Source: Pimelobacter simplex (lineage in GTDB: Bacteria > Actinomycetota > Actinomycetes > Propionibacteriales > Nocardioidaceae). From it: a DNA stretch of 64,000 nucleotides. This document shows, in pieces, positions 53,283 through 61,879 of the stretch (position 1 is the stretch's first letter; each line of letters begins with the position of its first letter). The notes beneath the pieces are model-generated. The model did no database searches. It saw nothing but the letters and a program-made list of their open reading frames with translations, and was not told the origin of the DNA. The translations under genes were made by a program, and so were the position numbers. The stretch covers positions 1,860,001-1,924,000 of the forward strand of contig NZ_CP096276.1 of NCBI RefSeq assembly GCF_024662235.1, given 5' to 3'.

Positions 53283-53564
53283 ATGGGCGAGGGCGACCCG
53301 GATCTGTTCGACGAGCGGCTCGTCGCAACCGAGACCAAGACGGCCGACTTCTGGCTGGAGCTGACGTCCCACCTGGGCTCGCCGTCCCCGTCGGTGGAGA
53401 GCTACGTCTTCCGGGGAGCCGAGCTGGCGGACGTCACCCGCTGGATCGAGTCGCGGGTCGACCAGAGCGCTGTCAGGGCGCGGATCTACCTGCTGCTACC
53501 TGCCGGTCCCGGCGCCGCGGACGGTCCTCACCAGTTCCACGGCTTGCTGCTCATGTCGAGCTGA
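53283..53564 (+). CDS. Hypothetical protein (93 aa)
   Basis: A 93-residue acidic soluble protein from ATG 53283, four bp after the preceding stop. No domain recognised. Its last 14 bp overlap the convergent SDR gene. Codon use similar to the secreted protein upstream, so probably cotranscribed. Confidence 0.55.
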   Translation: MGEGDPDLFDERLVATETKTADFWLELTSHLGSPSPSVESYVFRGAELADVTRWIESRVDQSAVRARIYLLLPAGPGAADGPHQFHGLLLMSS

Positions 53565-54432
53565 GCTGGACCGAGCGCTCCCACAGCGCCTGCGCCAGCG
53601 CGGGGTCGTCGGCCTTCGGCGACATCCGCGCGGGCGCGGGCCAGCCCCACAGCTCGGTGACTCCGTGGGGGCCGATGTAGGTCCCGCTCGGGACGTCCAT
53701 CGTCGCGGCGTAGACCGTGCACAGGGCGCCGCGCCAGGCGGGCATGCCGACGAGCTTCTGGCCGTAGTAGCCGATGGCGGTGACCACGGGGTTGCCCGAG
53801 CCGCCGGTGATCTTGGTGGCGGACGCTCCCGGGTGTGCGGCGACGGCGCGCAGCGGCGAGCCCTCCGCGGCGAAGCGGCGGTCGAGCTCGCGCATGAAGA
53901 GCAGGTCGGCGAGCTTGGAGTCGCCGTAGGCCTGGAACGGCCGGTACGGCCGCCGCTCCCAGCCGAGGTCGTCGAGGTCGAGCGCGCCCGAGCGGTGCTC
54001 GCGCGAGCTGACCATCACCACCCGGTCGGTGAGCAGCGGAAGGAGCTCCTGGGTGAGCAGGAAGTGCCCGAGGTAGTTGGTCGCCAGGTGCATCTCGACG
54101 CCCTCCGCCGAGCGCCCCAGCGGTACGCCGAGCACCCCGGCGTTGTTGACGAGCACGTCGACAGGACGCCCGCCCTCGCGCAGCCCCGCCGCGAACGCCC
54201 GGACCGACGCCAGGTCGCTGACGTCGACCTGGCGCACCTCGACCCGCCCCTTGTCGTGGCCGGGCACGGTCCGGGCCGCCGCCTCGCCCTTGTCGACGCT
54301 GCGGCAGGCCATCACGATCTCGGCGCCGCGCGAGCCCAGGATCCGGGCGGTCTCGAGGCCGAGACCGCCGTTCGAGCCGGTGATGACGAACCGCCGGCCC
54401 GGCTGGGGCGGCACCTGGGTCCACGGACGCAT
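53551..54432 (-). CDS. Short-chain dehydrogenase (retinol-dehydrogenase-like SDR)
   Basis: A 293-residue SDR: TGSNGGLG near residue 18, NNAG, VSS, and YGDSK as the active-site YxxxK. The order and spacing, with LATNYLGHFLLTQELLP, are those of the WWOX/retinol-dehydrogenase-like group, as for the gene at 6241. NADP(H) is likely (CRSVDKG after strand 2). Divergent from aminopeptidase N. Confidence 0.88.
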   Translation of the reverse strand: MRPWTQVPPQPGRRFVITGSNGGLGLETARILGSRGAEIVMACRSVDKGEAAARTVPGHDKGRVEVRQVDVSDLASVRAFAAGLREGGRPVDVLVNNAGVLGVPLGRSAEGVEMHLATNYLGHFLLTQELLPLLTDRVVMVSSREHRSGALDLDDLGWERRPYRPFQAYGDSKLADLLFMRELDRRFAAEGSPLRAVAAHPGASATKITGGSGNPVVTAIGYYGQKLVGMPAWRGALCTVYAATMDVPSGTYIGPHGVTELWGWPAPARMSPKADDPALAQALWERSVQLSST

Positions 54433-54486
54433 GGCCCGAACCCTCCCACAACCACCAGCCCCGCGGGCGGGTTCTAGGCTGGCGGG

Positions 54487-56922
54487 ATGAGCCTCACCCG
54501 CGCTGAAGCCGAGCACCGCGCGAGCGTCCTCGCCGTCGCCTCCTACGACGTCGACCTCGACCTCAGCGGAGCCGACGACGTCTTCGTCTCCCGCACCACC
54601 CTCCGGTTCCGCAGCGAGACGAGCACCACGACGTTCGTCGACGTGAAGCCCACGGCGCTGCACGCCGTACGGCTCGACGGGGCGCCGCTCGACACCGCTC
54701 TCCTCGCCGACGGCCGGGTGCCGCTCGACCTGTCCGCGGGCGAGCACGAGCTCGTGGTCGAGGCGACCATGTCCTACCGCCACGACGGCGAGGGACTGCA
54801 CCGCTCGGTCGACCCGGCCGACGGCCGCGCCTACGTCTACGGCATGTCGTTCATGGACGCCGCGCCGTCGGTGTTCGCGTGCTTCGACCAGCCCGACCTC
54901 AAGGCGCCGTACACGATGCGGGTCACCGCGCCGGCCGACTGGCTCGTCGTCGGCAACGCGCCCGCCCGCGAGATCGGCAGCGAGGGGACGACGAAGCGCT
55001 GGGAGCTCGGCCCCACGCCGCCGCTGGCGACCTACTTCGTGACCGTCGTGGCCGGGCCCTACCACGTGCTGCGCGACGAGCACGACGGCATCCCGCTCGG
55101 CCTCAGCGCCCGCCAGAGCCTCGCCGCGACGCTGGACCGTGAGGCCGGTGAGCTGTTCACGCTGACCCGGCAGTCGTTCGACGAGCTGCACCGGCTGTTC
55201 GGCATCCGCTACCCGTTCGGCGACTACCACCAGGCGTTCGTGCCGGAGTTCAACGCGGGCGCGATGGAGAACCCCGGCTGCATCACCATCCGCGACCCCC
55301 TGCTGTTCGAGTCCAGCTCGACCCGGGCCGACCGCAGCTTCCGCGCCAACCTCATCGCCCACGAGATGGCCCACCAGTGGTTCGGCAATATCGTCACGCC
55401 GGCGTGGTGGGACGACCTGTGGCTCAACGAGTCGTTCGCCGAGTACATGGGCCGTCGGGTCATCACCGACGCCACCGAGTACGCCGACGCGCCGGTCCAC
55501 GACTCCTACGCCCGCCGCACGTGGGGCATCACCGCCGACCAGCGCCCCACCACCCACCCGGTCGCCGGCAACGCCGCCCCCGACGCGCTCTCGGCGCTCC
55601 AGAACTTCGACGGCATCTCCTACGCCCGCGGCGCCAACGTCCTGCGCCAGCTCGCGATCCGGCTCGGCGACGACGCCTTCCTCGGCGGCGTGCGCGAGCA
55701 CTTCGAGCTGCACCGCTTCGGCAACGCCACCATGCACGATCTGTTCGCGAGCTGGGAGCGGGCCGCCGGTGGCGCGACCCTCGACGGCTTCGTCAAGGAC
55801 TGGCTGCTGACGCCCGGAGCCGACCGGCTCGACCTCGACCGCAGCGCGGGCGTCGTCCGGCGGACCTCGCCGGCGGCCCACCCGGCCGAGCGCCGGCACC
55901 AGCTCCAGGTCGCCGTCCACGGTCCCGACGGGTGGACCCAGCAGGCGTTCGTCGTCGACGGTGCCGAGACCCCGCTCGCGGTGGGCGAGGCGCCGGTCCT
56001 GCTCGACGCGGCCGAGACCACCTGGGCGGTGTGCCCGCCCGACGCCCTGACCATGGCCGCCCTGCCGGCGCTCGCGCCCGGGATCACCGACCCCCAGCTG
56101 CGCGCGACGATGTGGAACAGCGTCCGGCTCGGCCTCTTCGAGGGCGCGCTCACGCTCCCCCAGGTCGCCGACCTGCTGGCGGCCGCCCCGCCGGTGGAGG
56201 ACACCTCCGACGGCGCCCGGAACCTGCTCCCGTGGGTGCTCGAGACCGTGCTCCCCCTCGCGCCCGACGGCACCACCGAGCGCTTCCACGCCGCCGTCCG
56301 GGCCGCGGCCGAGGCGGCGCCCGAGGGCTCCGAGCTGCAGCTCTCGGCGTTCCGGGCGACCGTGCTCTCCGCGGGTGACGCGGCCGAGCTCGAGCGCTGG
56401 GCGGCCGGCGAGGACGTGCTCCCCGGCATCGCCGCCGACGTCGACCTGCGCTGGAAGGCCCGCCGCCGCCTCGCCGAGATCGGCGCCACCGACCAGGGCG
56501 CCCTCGACGCCGCCCTGGCCACCGAGCCGACGGGCGCGGCCAAGGTCCACCACGCGCGGGCCGTGGCCTCGCTGCCCGCCACCGAGGCCAAGGAGTTCGC
56601 CTGGGCCCGCGCGACCGGCGAGATCGAGGTGCCCAACTACGAGGTCAAGGCCGCGGGGGCGGGTCTGTGGCGCGCCGACCAGCGCGCGCTGACCGAGCAC
56701 TACGCGCGCTCCTACTTCACCCAGCTCGGGACCCTCGTCGAGGCGCACCAGGGCTGGGTCCAAGGCGACGTGATCGAGGCGTTCTTCCCCATCACCCACC
56801 TCGACGACGCGACCGAGGCGGCCGCCCTGGCCGCGCTGGACGGCGACCTGCCGGGCGCCGTGCGCCGGCGCCTGACCGACCGCCTCGACGAGCTGCGGCG
56901 GCGCCGGGCGGTGCTGGCGTGA
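54487..56922 (+). CDS. pepN: Aminopeptidase N (M1 family)
   Basis: An 811-residue zinc metallopeptidase removing N-terminal residues from peptides in the cytoplasm. The substrate motif GAMEN is near residue 258; the zinc site HEMAHQWFGN near 292-301 and the third ligand Glu in NESFAE near 314. The C-terminal ERAP1-like half ends in a charged helix. Length is standard for actinobacterial PepN. A TAGGCT -10 (54475-54480) six nt before the ATG indicates leaderless expression. Its stop TGA overlaps the next ATG by one base (TGATG). Confidence 0.95.
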   Translation: MSLTRAEAEHRASVLAVASYDVDLDLSGADDVFVSRTTLRFRSETSTTTFVDVKPTALHAVRLDGAPLDTALLADGRVPLDLSAGEHELVVEATMSYRHDGEGLHRSVDPADGRAYVYGMSFMDAAPSVFACFDQPDLKAPYTMRVTAPADWLVVGNAPAREIGSEGTTKRWELGPTPPLATYFVTVVAGPYHVLRDEHDGIPLGLSARQSLAATLDREAGELFTLTRQSFDELHRLFGIRYPFGDYHQAFVPEFNAGAMENPGCITIRDPLLFESSSTRADRSFRANLIAHEMAHQWFGNIVTPAWWDDLWLNESFAEYMGRRVITDATEYADAPVHDSYARRTWGITADQRPTTHPVAGNAAPDALSALQNFDGISYARGANVLRQLAIRLGDDAFLGGVREHFELHRFGNATMHDLFASWERAAGGATLDGFVKDWLLTPGADRLDLDRSAGVVRRTSPAAHPAERRHQLQVAVHGPDGWTQQAFVVDGAETPLAVGEAPVLLDAAETTWAVCPPDALTMAALPALAPGITDPQLRATMWNSVRLGLFEGALTLPQVADLLAAAPPVEDTSDGARNLLPWVLETVLPLAPDGTTERFHAAVRAAAEAAPEGSELQLSAFRATVLSAGDAAELERWAAGEDVLPGIAADVDLRWKARRRLAEIGATDQGALDAALATEPTGAAKVHHARAVASLPATEAKEFAWARATGEIEVPNYEVKAAGAGLWRADQRALTEHYARSYFTQLGTLVEAHQGWVQGDVIEAFFPITHLDDATEAAALAALDGDLPGAVRRRLTDRLDELRRRRAVLA

Positions 56923-57734
56923 TGAAGGCCCGGCGCCCCGGCCCGACCGGGCGCCTGCGTGTCGCCGAGCACGTCGCCACCGGCGTACGCCGCCACGAGG
57001 ACCGGGTCCTGACCGAGGAGCCGCTCGAGATCCGGCTCGCGTGGCCGGGCGCCGCGGCCCGCCGGGTGTGGACGACGCTGCGCACGCCCGGTCACGACTT
57101 CGAGCTGGCCGCGGGCTGGGTCCACCACGAGGGCCTGGGCCGGGCCTCGGGCGTGGCCTACTGCACCGACGTCGAGCTGCGCCCCGAGCAGGAGTTCAAC
57201 GTCGTCACGGTGACCCTCGACGCCGTCCCGGCGCGGGTGCCGAGCCAGCTCGACGCGCTCAGCGCCGGGTCGGCCGCCTGCGGGGTGTGCGGGACCGACG
57301 AGGTCGACGAGGTGCTGGCCCGCCGGCCCTCGCTCCCCTGGTCGGGGCCGCTGCCCGCGGACGACCTGGTCCGGACGCTGCCCGACCTGATGCGGCCCCG
57401 GCAGGAGCTCTTCGCCAAGACCGGCAGTGCGCATGCGGCCGGGCTGTTCACCGCGGCGGGCGAACTGGTCGTCGTACGGGAGGACGTGGGGCGGCACAAC
57501 GCCGTCGACAAGGTCGTCGGCGCGCGCCTGCTCACCGGCGCACCGTCGGCCGAGGCGGTCCTCGTGATCAGCGGCCGGGCCGGCTTCGAGCTGGTCCAGA
57601 AGGCCGTCGCGAGCGGGATCGGCGCCCTCGTCGCGGTCGGGGCCCCCACCGGGCTCTCGGTGCGGATGGCCGAGGCCGGCGGACTCGCGCTCTACGGCTG
57701 GACCCGCGCCGAGCGGACCGTCCGCTACGCCTGA
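56922..57734 (+). CDS. fdhD: Formate dehydrogenase accessory sulfurtransferase FdhD
   Basis: A 270-residue protein that transfers sulfur to the molybdenum (Mo-bisMGD) cofactor needed by formate dehydrogenases. The active-site motif AACGVCGTDEVDE (near residues 120-130) with both cysteines is intact. The family regions PGHDFELAAGWVHHEGL, FAKTGSAHAAGLF and REDVGRHNAVDKV are present. Coupled to pepN by a 1-bp overlap. Together with moaA nearby it implies a molybdoenzyme elsewhere in the genome. Confidence 0.93.
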   Translation: MKARRPGPTGRLRVAEHVATGVRRHEDRVLTEEPLEIRLAWPGAAARRVWTTLRTPGHDFELAAGWVHHEGLGRASGVAYCTDVELRPEQEFNVVTVTLDAVPARVPSQLDALSAGSAACGVCGTDEVDEVLARRPSLPWSGPLPADDLVRTLPDLMRPRQELFAKTGSAHAAGLFTAAGELVVVREDVGRHNAVDKVVGARLLTGAPSAEAVLVISGRAGFELVQKAVASGIGALVAVGAPTGLSVRMAEAGGLALYGWTRAERTVRYA

Positions 57735-57794
57735 TCGGCCGCTCACCGGCGAGCCCCTCGGGGTTCTGTCGGGCCCTGCTGTTTGACTGCTCCC

Positions 57795-59246
57795 ATGGCC
57801 GTTCTCCTCGCCCTCCTCGTCGGACTCCTGCTCGGTGCAGGGGTCGGCTGGCTGGTGCGCCAGGCCACCGCGCCGGCCGCCCCCGAGGTCGCGCCCGGCG
57901 AGGCGCCCGAGGTGGTCGCCGAGCGGCACGAGGCGGCGCTGGCCCAGCTGCGGGCGACCCACGAGTCCGCGCTCGCGGCGCTGCGCCACGAGGTCGAGCG
58001 CGCCGAGATCCAGGGCGAGGCCCAGGTCGCGCGGGCCCGGGCCGAGGAGTCCGCGGCCCGGGCCGCCGTCCAGTCCGAGCTGACCGGGGCGCTGGCCACG
58101 GTCGACGAGCTGCGGGTGGCGGTCGACGAGGCGCGCGGCCAGTACCGCGCGCTCCTCGACCAGCAGCGCCAGGCCCAGCGCGAGCGCGAGGCCAACGAGG
58201 CCGGCCAGACCCAGGTCCTCAAGACGCTGACGCCGGTCGTCGAGCACCTGCGCTCGATGCAGCAGAAGGTCGACGACCTCGAGAAGGCGCGCGTCCAGCA
58301 GCACACCGAGCTCGCCACCCAGATCAAGCACACCCAGCGCTCCGTCGAGGACTCCCGCAAGGCCGCCGACACCCTCGCCTCGGTGCTCAAGAACAACGCC
58401 GTCCGCGGTGCCTGGGGCGAGACCCAGCTGCGCACCCTGGTCGAGACCGCGGGTCTGCTCAACCGGGTCGACTTCGAGCTCCAGCACTCCGTCGAGGCCG
58501 ACTCCGGCCACCGCCGTCCCGACATGGTCATCAACCTGCCCGGCGGCAAGCAGATGGCGATCGACGCCAAGGTCCCCTACAACGCGTTCATGGACGCCCA
58601 GCGCGAGGGCATCGAGCCCGAGACCCGCCAGCGGCTCCTCGAGGACCACGCCCGCAAGGTCCGCGGCCACGTCGACACCCTGGCCCGCAAGGGCTACTGG
58701 ACCGGCCTCAACGTGAGCCCCGAGTTCACCGTCGCGTTCATCCCCAACGAGCAGCTGCTCAACGCCGCGATCGACGTCGACCCCTCGCTGATGGAGCACG
58801 CCTTCGCCAGCGGCATCGTGCTGGCCACGCCCACCAACCTGTGGAGCATGCTCAAGACGGTCGCCTTCACCTGGAAGCAGGAGGCGCTCACCGAGGACGC
58901 CCAGGTCCTCTTCGAGCTCGGCCAGGTGCTCTACCGCCGCATCCTCAAGCTCTCCGAGCACGTCGACAAGCTCGGCCGCTCGCTCCAGCGCAGCGTCAAG
59001 GACTACAACGCCTTCACCGGCTCCCTGGAGCGCTCGGTGCTCCCCGCGGCACGCAAGCTCAACGCCGCCGACCCGGTCGCGACCATCGAGGCGCCCAAGG
59101 AGGTCGAGGAGGTCCCGCGCGCGCTGACCTCGTCGGAGTTCTCCGCGCTCGCCGACCTCGAGCGCGACGAGCTGACCTTCGACTTCGAGGCCCTCGGCTC
59201 CGACGACGCGGTCGACGCCGAGATCGTCGACGAGCAGACCGGCTGA
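57795..59246 (+). CDS. rmuC: DNA recombination protein RmuC homolog
   Basis: A 483-residue protein: an N-terminal transmembrane segment (AVLLALLVGLLLGAGVGWLV), a long coiled coil to about residue 195, and the RmuC nuclease-like domain (RGAWGETQLRTLVETAGLL, RRPDMVINLPGGKQMAIDAKVP, WTGLNVSPEFTVAFIPNEQLL). RmuC homologs limit inversions and other recombination in E. coli. ATG 57795 gives a normal N-terminus; an in-frame TTG four codons upstream is less likely. Confidence 0.92.
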   Translation: MAVLLALLVGLLLGAGVGWLVRQATAPAAPEVAPGEAPEVVAERHEAALAQLRATHESALAALRHEVERAEIQGEAQVARARAEESAARAAVQSELTGALATVDELRVAVDEARGQYRALLDQQRQAQREREANEAGQTQVLKTLTPVVEHLRSMQQKVDDLEKARVQQHTELATQIKHTQRSVEDSRKAADTLASVLKNNAVRGAWGETQLRTLVETAGLLNRVDFELQHSVEADSGHRRPDMVINLPGGKQMAIDAKVPYNAFMDAQREGIEPETRQRLLEDHARKVRGHVDTLARKGYWTGLNVSPEFTVAFIPNEQLLNAAIDVDPSLMEHAFASGIVLATPTNLWSMLKTVAFTWKQEALTEDAQVLFELGQVLYRRILKLSEHVDKLGRSLQRSVKDYNAFTGSLERSVLPAARKLNAADPVATIEAPKEVEEVPRALTSSEFSALADLERDELTFDFEALGSDDAVDAEIVDEQTG

Positions 59247-59260
59247 GTCCTGCTCAGCCG
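59240..59260. terminator. Hairpin over the convergent stops of rmuC and moaA
   Basis: CGGCTGAG-TCCTG-CTCAGCCG: 8-bp stem with a 5-nt loop. The TGA of rmuC (59244-59246) lies in the left arm and the TGA of moaA (59254-59256) in the right arm. With a gap of only 7 bp this is the only place for a bidirectional terminator; it lacks a T-run. Confidence 0.5.
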
Positions 59261-60246
59261 CCGATGGCCGACATCGGCCGGTCGGGCTGCAGGAAGGCCG
59301 GGTCGTCGATGCCGTGCCCGGCGGCCTTGCCCCACATGGCGGTGCGCCAGCGCTCGGCGAGCTCGGCGTCGGACGCGCCGGCCCGCAGGGCGGTACGCAG
59401 ATCCGACTCGGAGCGGGCGAAGAGGCAGTTGCGGACCTGGCCGTCGGCGGTGAGCCGGACCCGGTCGCAGTCGCCGCAGAACGGGCGGGTCACCGAGGCG
59501 ATGACGCCGACGGTGGCGGGGCCGCCGTCGACGAGGAAGAGCTCGGCGGGGGCGCTCCCCCGCGGCTCGTGCGCGGGAGCCAGCGTGAAGCGCGAGGCCA
59601 GCGAGGCGAAGATCTCGTCGGCGGTGACCATCGCGTCGCGGTCCCAGCCGTGCTGGGCGTCGAGCGGCATCTGCTCGATGAAGCGCAGGTGGTAGCCGCG
59701 CTCGATGCACCAGGCGAGCAGCTCGGGTGCCTGGTCGTCGTTGACGCCGCGCAGCAGCACGGCGTTGACCTTGACCGGTCCGAGCCCGGCCGCCTCGGCG
59801 GCCGCCAGCCCCTCGACGACGTCGGCGAACCGGTCGCGGCGGGTGATCTCGTGGAAGGTGTCGGAGCGGACGGTGTCCATGCTGACGTTGACCCGGTTGA
59901 GCCCGGCCTCGGCGAGGGCCGACGCGGTACGGGCGAGGCCGAGCGCGTTGGTGGTGATCGACATCTCGACGCCGGCGTCGAGGGCGCGCACCTGGCGCAC
60001 GATGTCGACCAGTCCCCGGCGCACGAGCGGCTCGCCGCCGGTGAAGCGGACCTCGGTGACGCCGAGCTCGCGCACGGCCACCCCGATGAGCCGGACGACC
60101 TCGTCGTCGGAGAGCTGGTCGTCGAGCGGCATCCAGTCCAGGCCCTCGGCCGGCATGCAGTAGGTGCAGCGCAGGTTGCAGCGATCGGTCAGCGAGACGC
60201 GGAGGTCGGTCGCGACACGGCCGTGCTGGTCGAGGAGAGGCTGCAC
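59254..60246 (-). CDS. moaA: GTP 3',8-cyclase MoaA
   Basis: A 330-residue radical SAM enzyme that starts molybdenum-cofactor synthesis from GTP. N-terminal CxxxCxxC cluster at Cys23, Cys27, Cys30 (SLTDRCNLRCTYC), the GGEPL motif, and the C-terminal second-cluster cysteines (FCGDCDRVRLTADG, NCLF). The C-terminal Gly-Gly needed for activity is present. The start is GTG 60246, six nt after a TATGCT -10 (60253-60258). No other moa genes are adjacent; FdhD is 1.5 kb away. Confidence 0.95.
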   Translation of the reverse strand: MQPLLDQHGRVATDLRVSLTDRCNLRCTYCMPAEGLDWMPLDDQLSDDEVVRLIGVAVRELGVTEVRFTGGEPLVRRGLVDIVRQVRALDAGVEMSITTNALGLARTASALAEAGLNRVNVSMDTVRSDTFHEITRRDRFADVVEGLAAAEAAGLGPVKVNAVLLRGVNDDQAPELLAWCIERGYHLRFIEQMPLDAQHGWDRDAMVTADEIFASLASRFTLAPAHEPRGSAPAELFLVDGGPATVGVIASVTRPFCGDCDRVRLTADGQVRNCLFARSESDLRTALRAGASDAELAERWRTAMWGKAAGHGIDDPAFLQPDRPMSAIGG

Positions 60247-60302
60247 ACACCCAGCATAGGCCGGGGTCCAGTTGGCTTCCGGTTGGTCCTACCGTTGGGG
60301 GT

Positions 60303-61223
60303 GTGCGTTCCCTGCTGAGCTCCTGGCGGTTCCTGCTGAGCCGTCGCTGGGTCCTCTTCTTCCTGGCCATCATCCTGCTCGGCTACGGCACCTGGTGGCT
60401 CGGCGAGTGGCAGTTCGGCCGGCTGGAGGACCGCAAGGAGCGCAACGCCGTCGTCGTCGCCAACGAGGACCGGGATCCGGTCCCGGTCGACGAGGTGCTC
60501 GCGCCCGGCCGCCCGGTCGCCGAGACCGACGAGTGGCGGCTCATCACCGCCACCGGCGAGTACGACGCCGAGAACACCGTGGTGGTCCGCTACCGCACGC
60601 GCAAGAGCGCCCCGGGGGTCGAGGTGGTCGTCCCGTTGGTGACCGCCGACGGCACCGCGGTGCTGGTGGACCGGGGGTGGTTCGCCACCGACAACCCCGA
60701 GATCGGTCCCGACGAGCTCCCGGCCCCGCCCGAGGGCGAGGTGACGATCACCGGCTGGGTCCGCGCGGACGGCACCGGCGGCAGCACCCAGGTCAGCGGC
60801 CGCTCGACGCGCGCGATCGCGAGCGGACCGATCGGCAAGGCGACCGGGCTCGACGTGTTCACCGGGTTCGTCGCGCTCAAGGCCGAGGACCCCGAGCCGG
60901 CCGAGGCGCTGGAGCCGGTCGAGCTGCCCGAGCTGGGCGAGGGACCGCACTTCTTCTACGGGCTGCAGTGGTGGTTCTTCGGCGTCCTCGGGGTCGGCGG
61001 GTTCGCCTACCTCGCGTGGGACGAGCGACGCAACGGGCCGCGCGGCGAGCGCAAGGGCACCAAGCGGCGCCAGGGCGGCCCGTTCTCGCGCCGCGAGGAC
61101 GCCCGGGTTCAGAGCGGGCGCGACATCCCGCCGTCGACGGGCAGCATCACGCCGGTCAAGAACGACGCGGCGGGCGAGAGCACGAACGCCGCGACCCGGC
61201 CGAACTCCTCGGGCCGGCCGTAG
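60303..61223 (+). CDS. SURF1 family protein (cytochrome oxidase assembly)
   Basis: A 306-residue membrane protein. Two transmembrane segments flank a large outer-facing domain: residues about 16-34 (WVLFFLAIILLGYGTWWLG) and about 215-237 (YGLQWWFFGVLGVGGFAYLAW), the latter the usual SURF1 ending, with DRGWF in between. It aids assembly of cytochrome c oxidase. GTG 60303 is 7 nt after a TACCGT -10 (60290-60295). The last 70 residues are a charged tail; the final 38 are encoded antisense to the convergent SDR (115-bp overlap). Confidence 0.9.
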   Translation: MRSLLSSWRFLLSRRWVLFFLAIILLGYGTWWLGEWQFGRLEDRKERNAVVVANEDRDPVPVDEVLAPGRPVAETDEWRLITATGEYDAENTVVVRYRTRKSAPGVEVVVPLVTADGTAVLVDRGWFATDNPEIGPDELPAPPEGEVTITGWVRADGTGGSTQVSGRSTRAIASGPIGKATGLDVFTGFVALKAEDPEPAEALEPVELPELGEGPHFFYGLQWWFFGVLGVGGFAYLAWDERRNGPRGERKGTKRRQGGPFSRREDARVQSGRDIPPSTGSITPVKNDAAGESTNAATRPNSSGRP

Positions 61224-61879
61224 CGGCGCAGCGGGATCTGGGCGCGGGCGGCCGCGGCGGAGGCCTCCGGGTCGCCGGTGGCCGCGTCGAGCTCGGCGAC
61301 GCGCTCGGTGCCGACCCGGCCCGGGAGCAGTCCGTTGACCCGGATGCCCTGGGGCCCGAGCTCGTCGGCAAGTGTCTTGGCGGTCATCGCCAGACCGGGA
61401 CGCAGCCCGTTGGAGATCGCGAGGTCCGCGATCGGCTGGATCACGCTGGTCGAGAGCACGAACGCCAGCGATCCGCCCTCGCCGAGCTCGGCGGCGACCT
61501 CGCGCGCCAGGCGTACGGCGCCGAGGAAGACCGAGCCGAACGCGGTGGTCCACTGCTCGTCGGTCATCGCGGTGACCGGCCCGGACGGCGGACCGCCGAC
61601 GCTGATCAGGGCGCCGTCGAGGCGGCCCCAGGTGGCGCGCGCGGCGTCGATGAGGCGGGCGGGCGCCGCCGGGTCGGCGTTGTCGGCGACCACGCCCACG
61701 GCGCAGCCCGCTCCCCCGATCGCGGTGAGCGCGGCGACCGCGCTGTCGACCGACGCCGCGGTCCGTCCGGAGAGCACCACCCGGGCACCGTCGGCGACGA
61801 GCGCCTCGGCGGACGCGCGGCCGAGGCCGCGGGTCGCGCCCGTGAGTACGTACACCCGGTCGGTGAGCTGCAGGTCCAT
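61109..61879 (-). CDS. Short-chain dehydrogenase
   Basis: A 256-residue SDR. TGATRGLG near residue 13; the usual NNAG is replaced by ISVGGPPSGP, and the active-site Tyr/Lys motif is weak (region LRPGLAMTAK lacks the Tyr), so catalysis may be unusual or absent. C-terminal VDGGM is kept. ATG 61879 overlaps the glpD stop by one base, so it is the third gene of the glycerol operon. Confidence 0.83.
   Translation of the reverse strand: MDLQLTDRVYVLTGATRGLGRASAEALVADGARVVLSGRTAASVDSAVAALTAIGGAGCAVGVVADNADPAAPARLIDAARATWGRLDGALISVGGPPSGPVTAMTDEQWTTAFGSVFLGAVRLAREVAAELGEGGSLAFVLSTSVIQPIADLAISNGLRPGLAMTAKTLADELGPQGIRVNGLLPGRVGTERVAELDAATGDPEASAAAARAQIPLRRYGRPEEFGRVAAFVLSPAASFLTGVMLPVDGGMSRPL

Noticed and set aside
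53551..56799. 1082-codon minus-strand frame
   Set aside because: Only its last 294 codons are a gene (SDR); the rest mirrors pepN.
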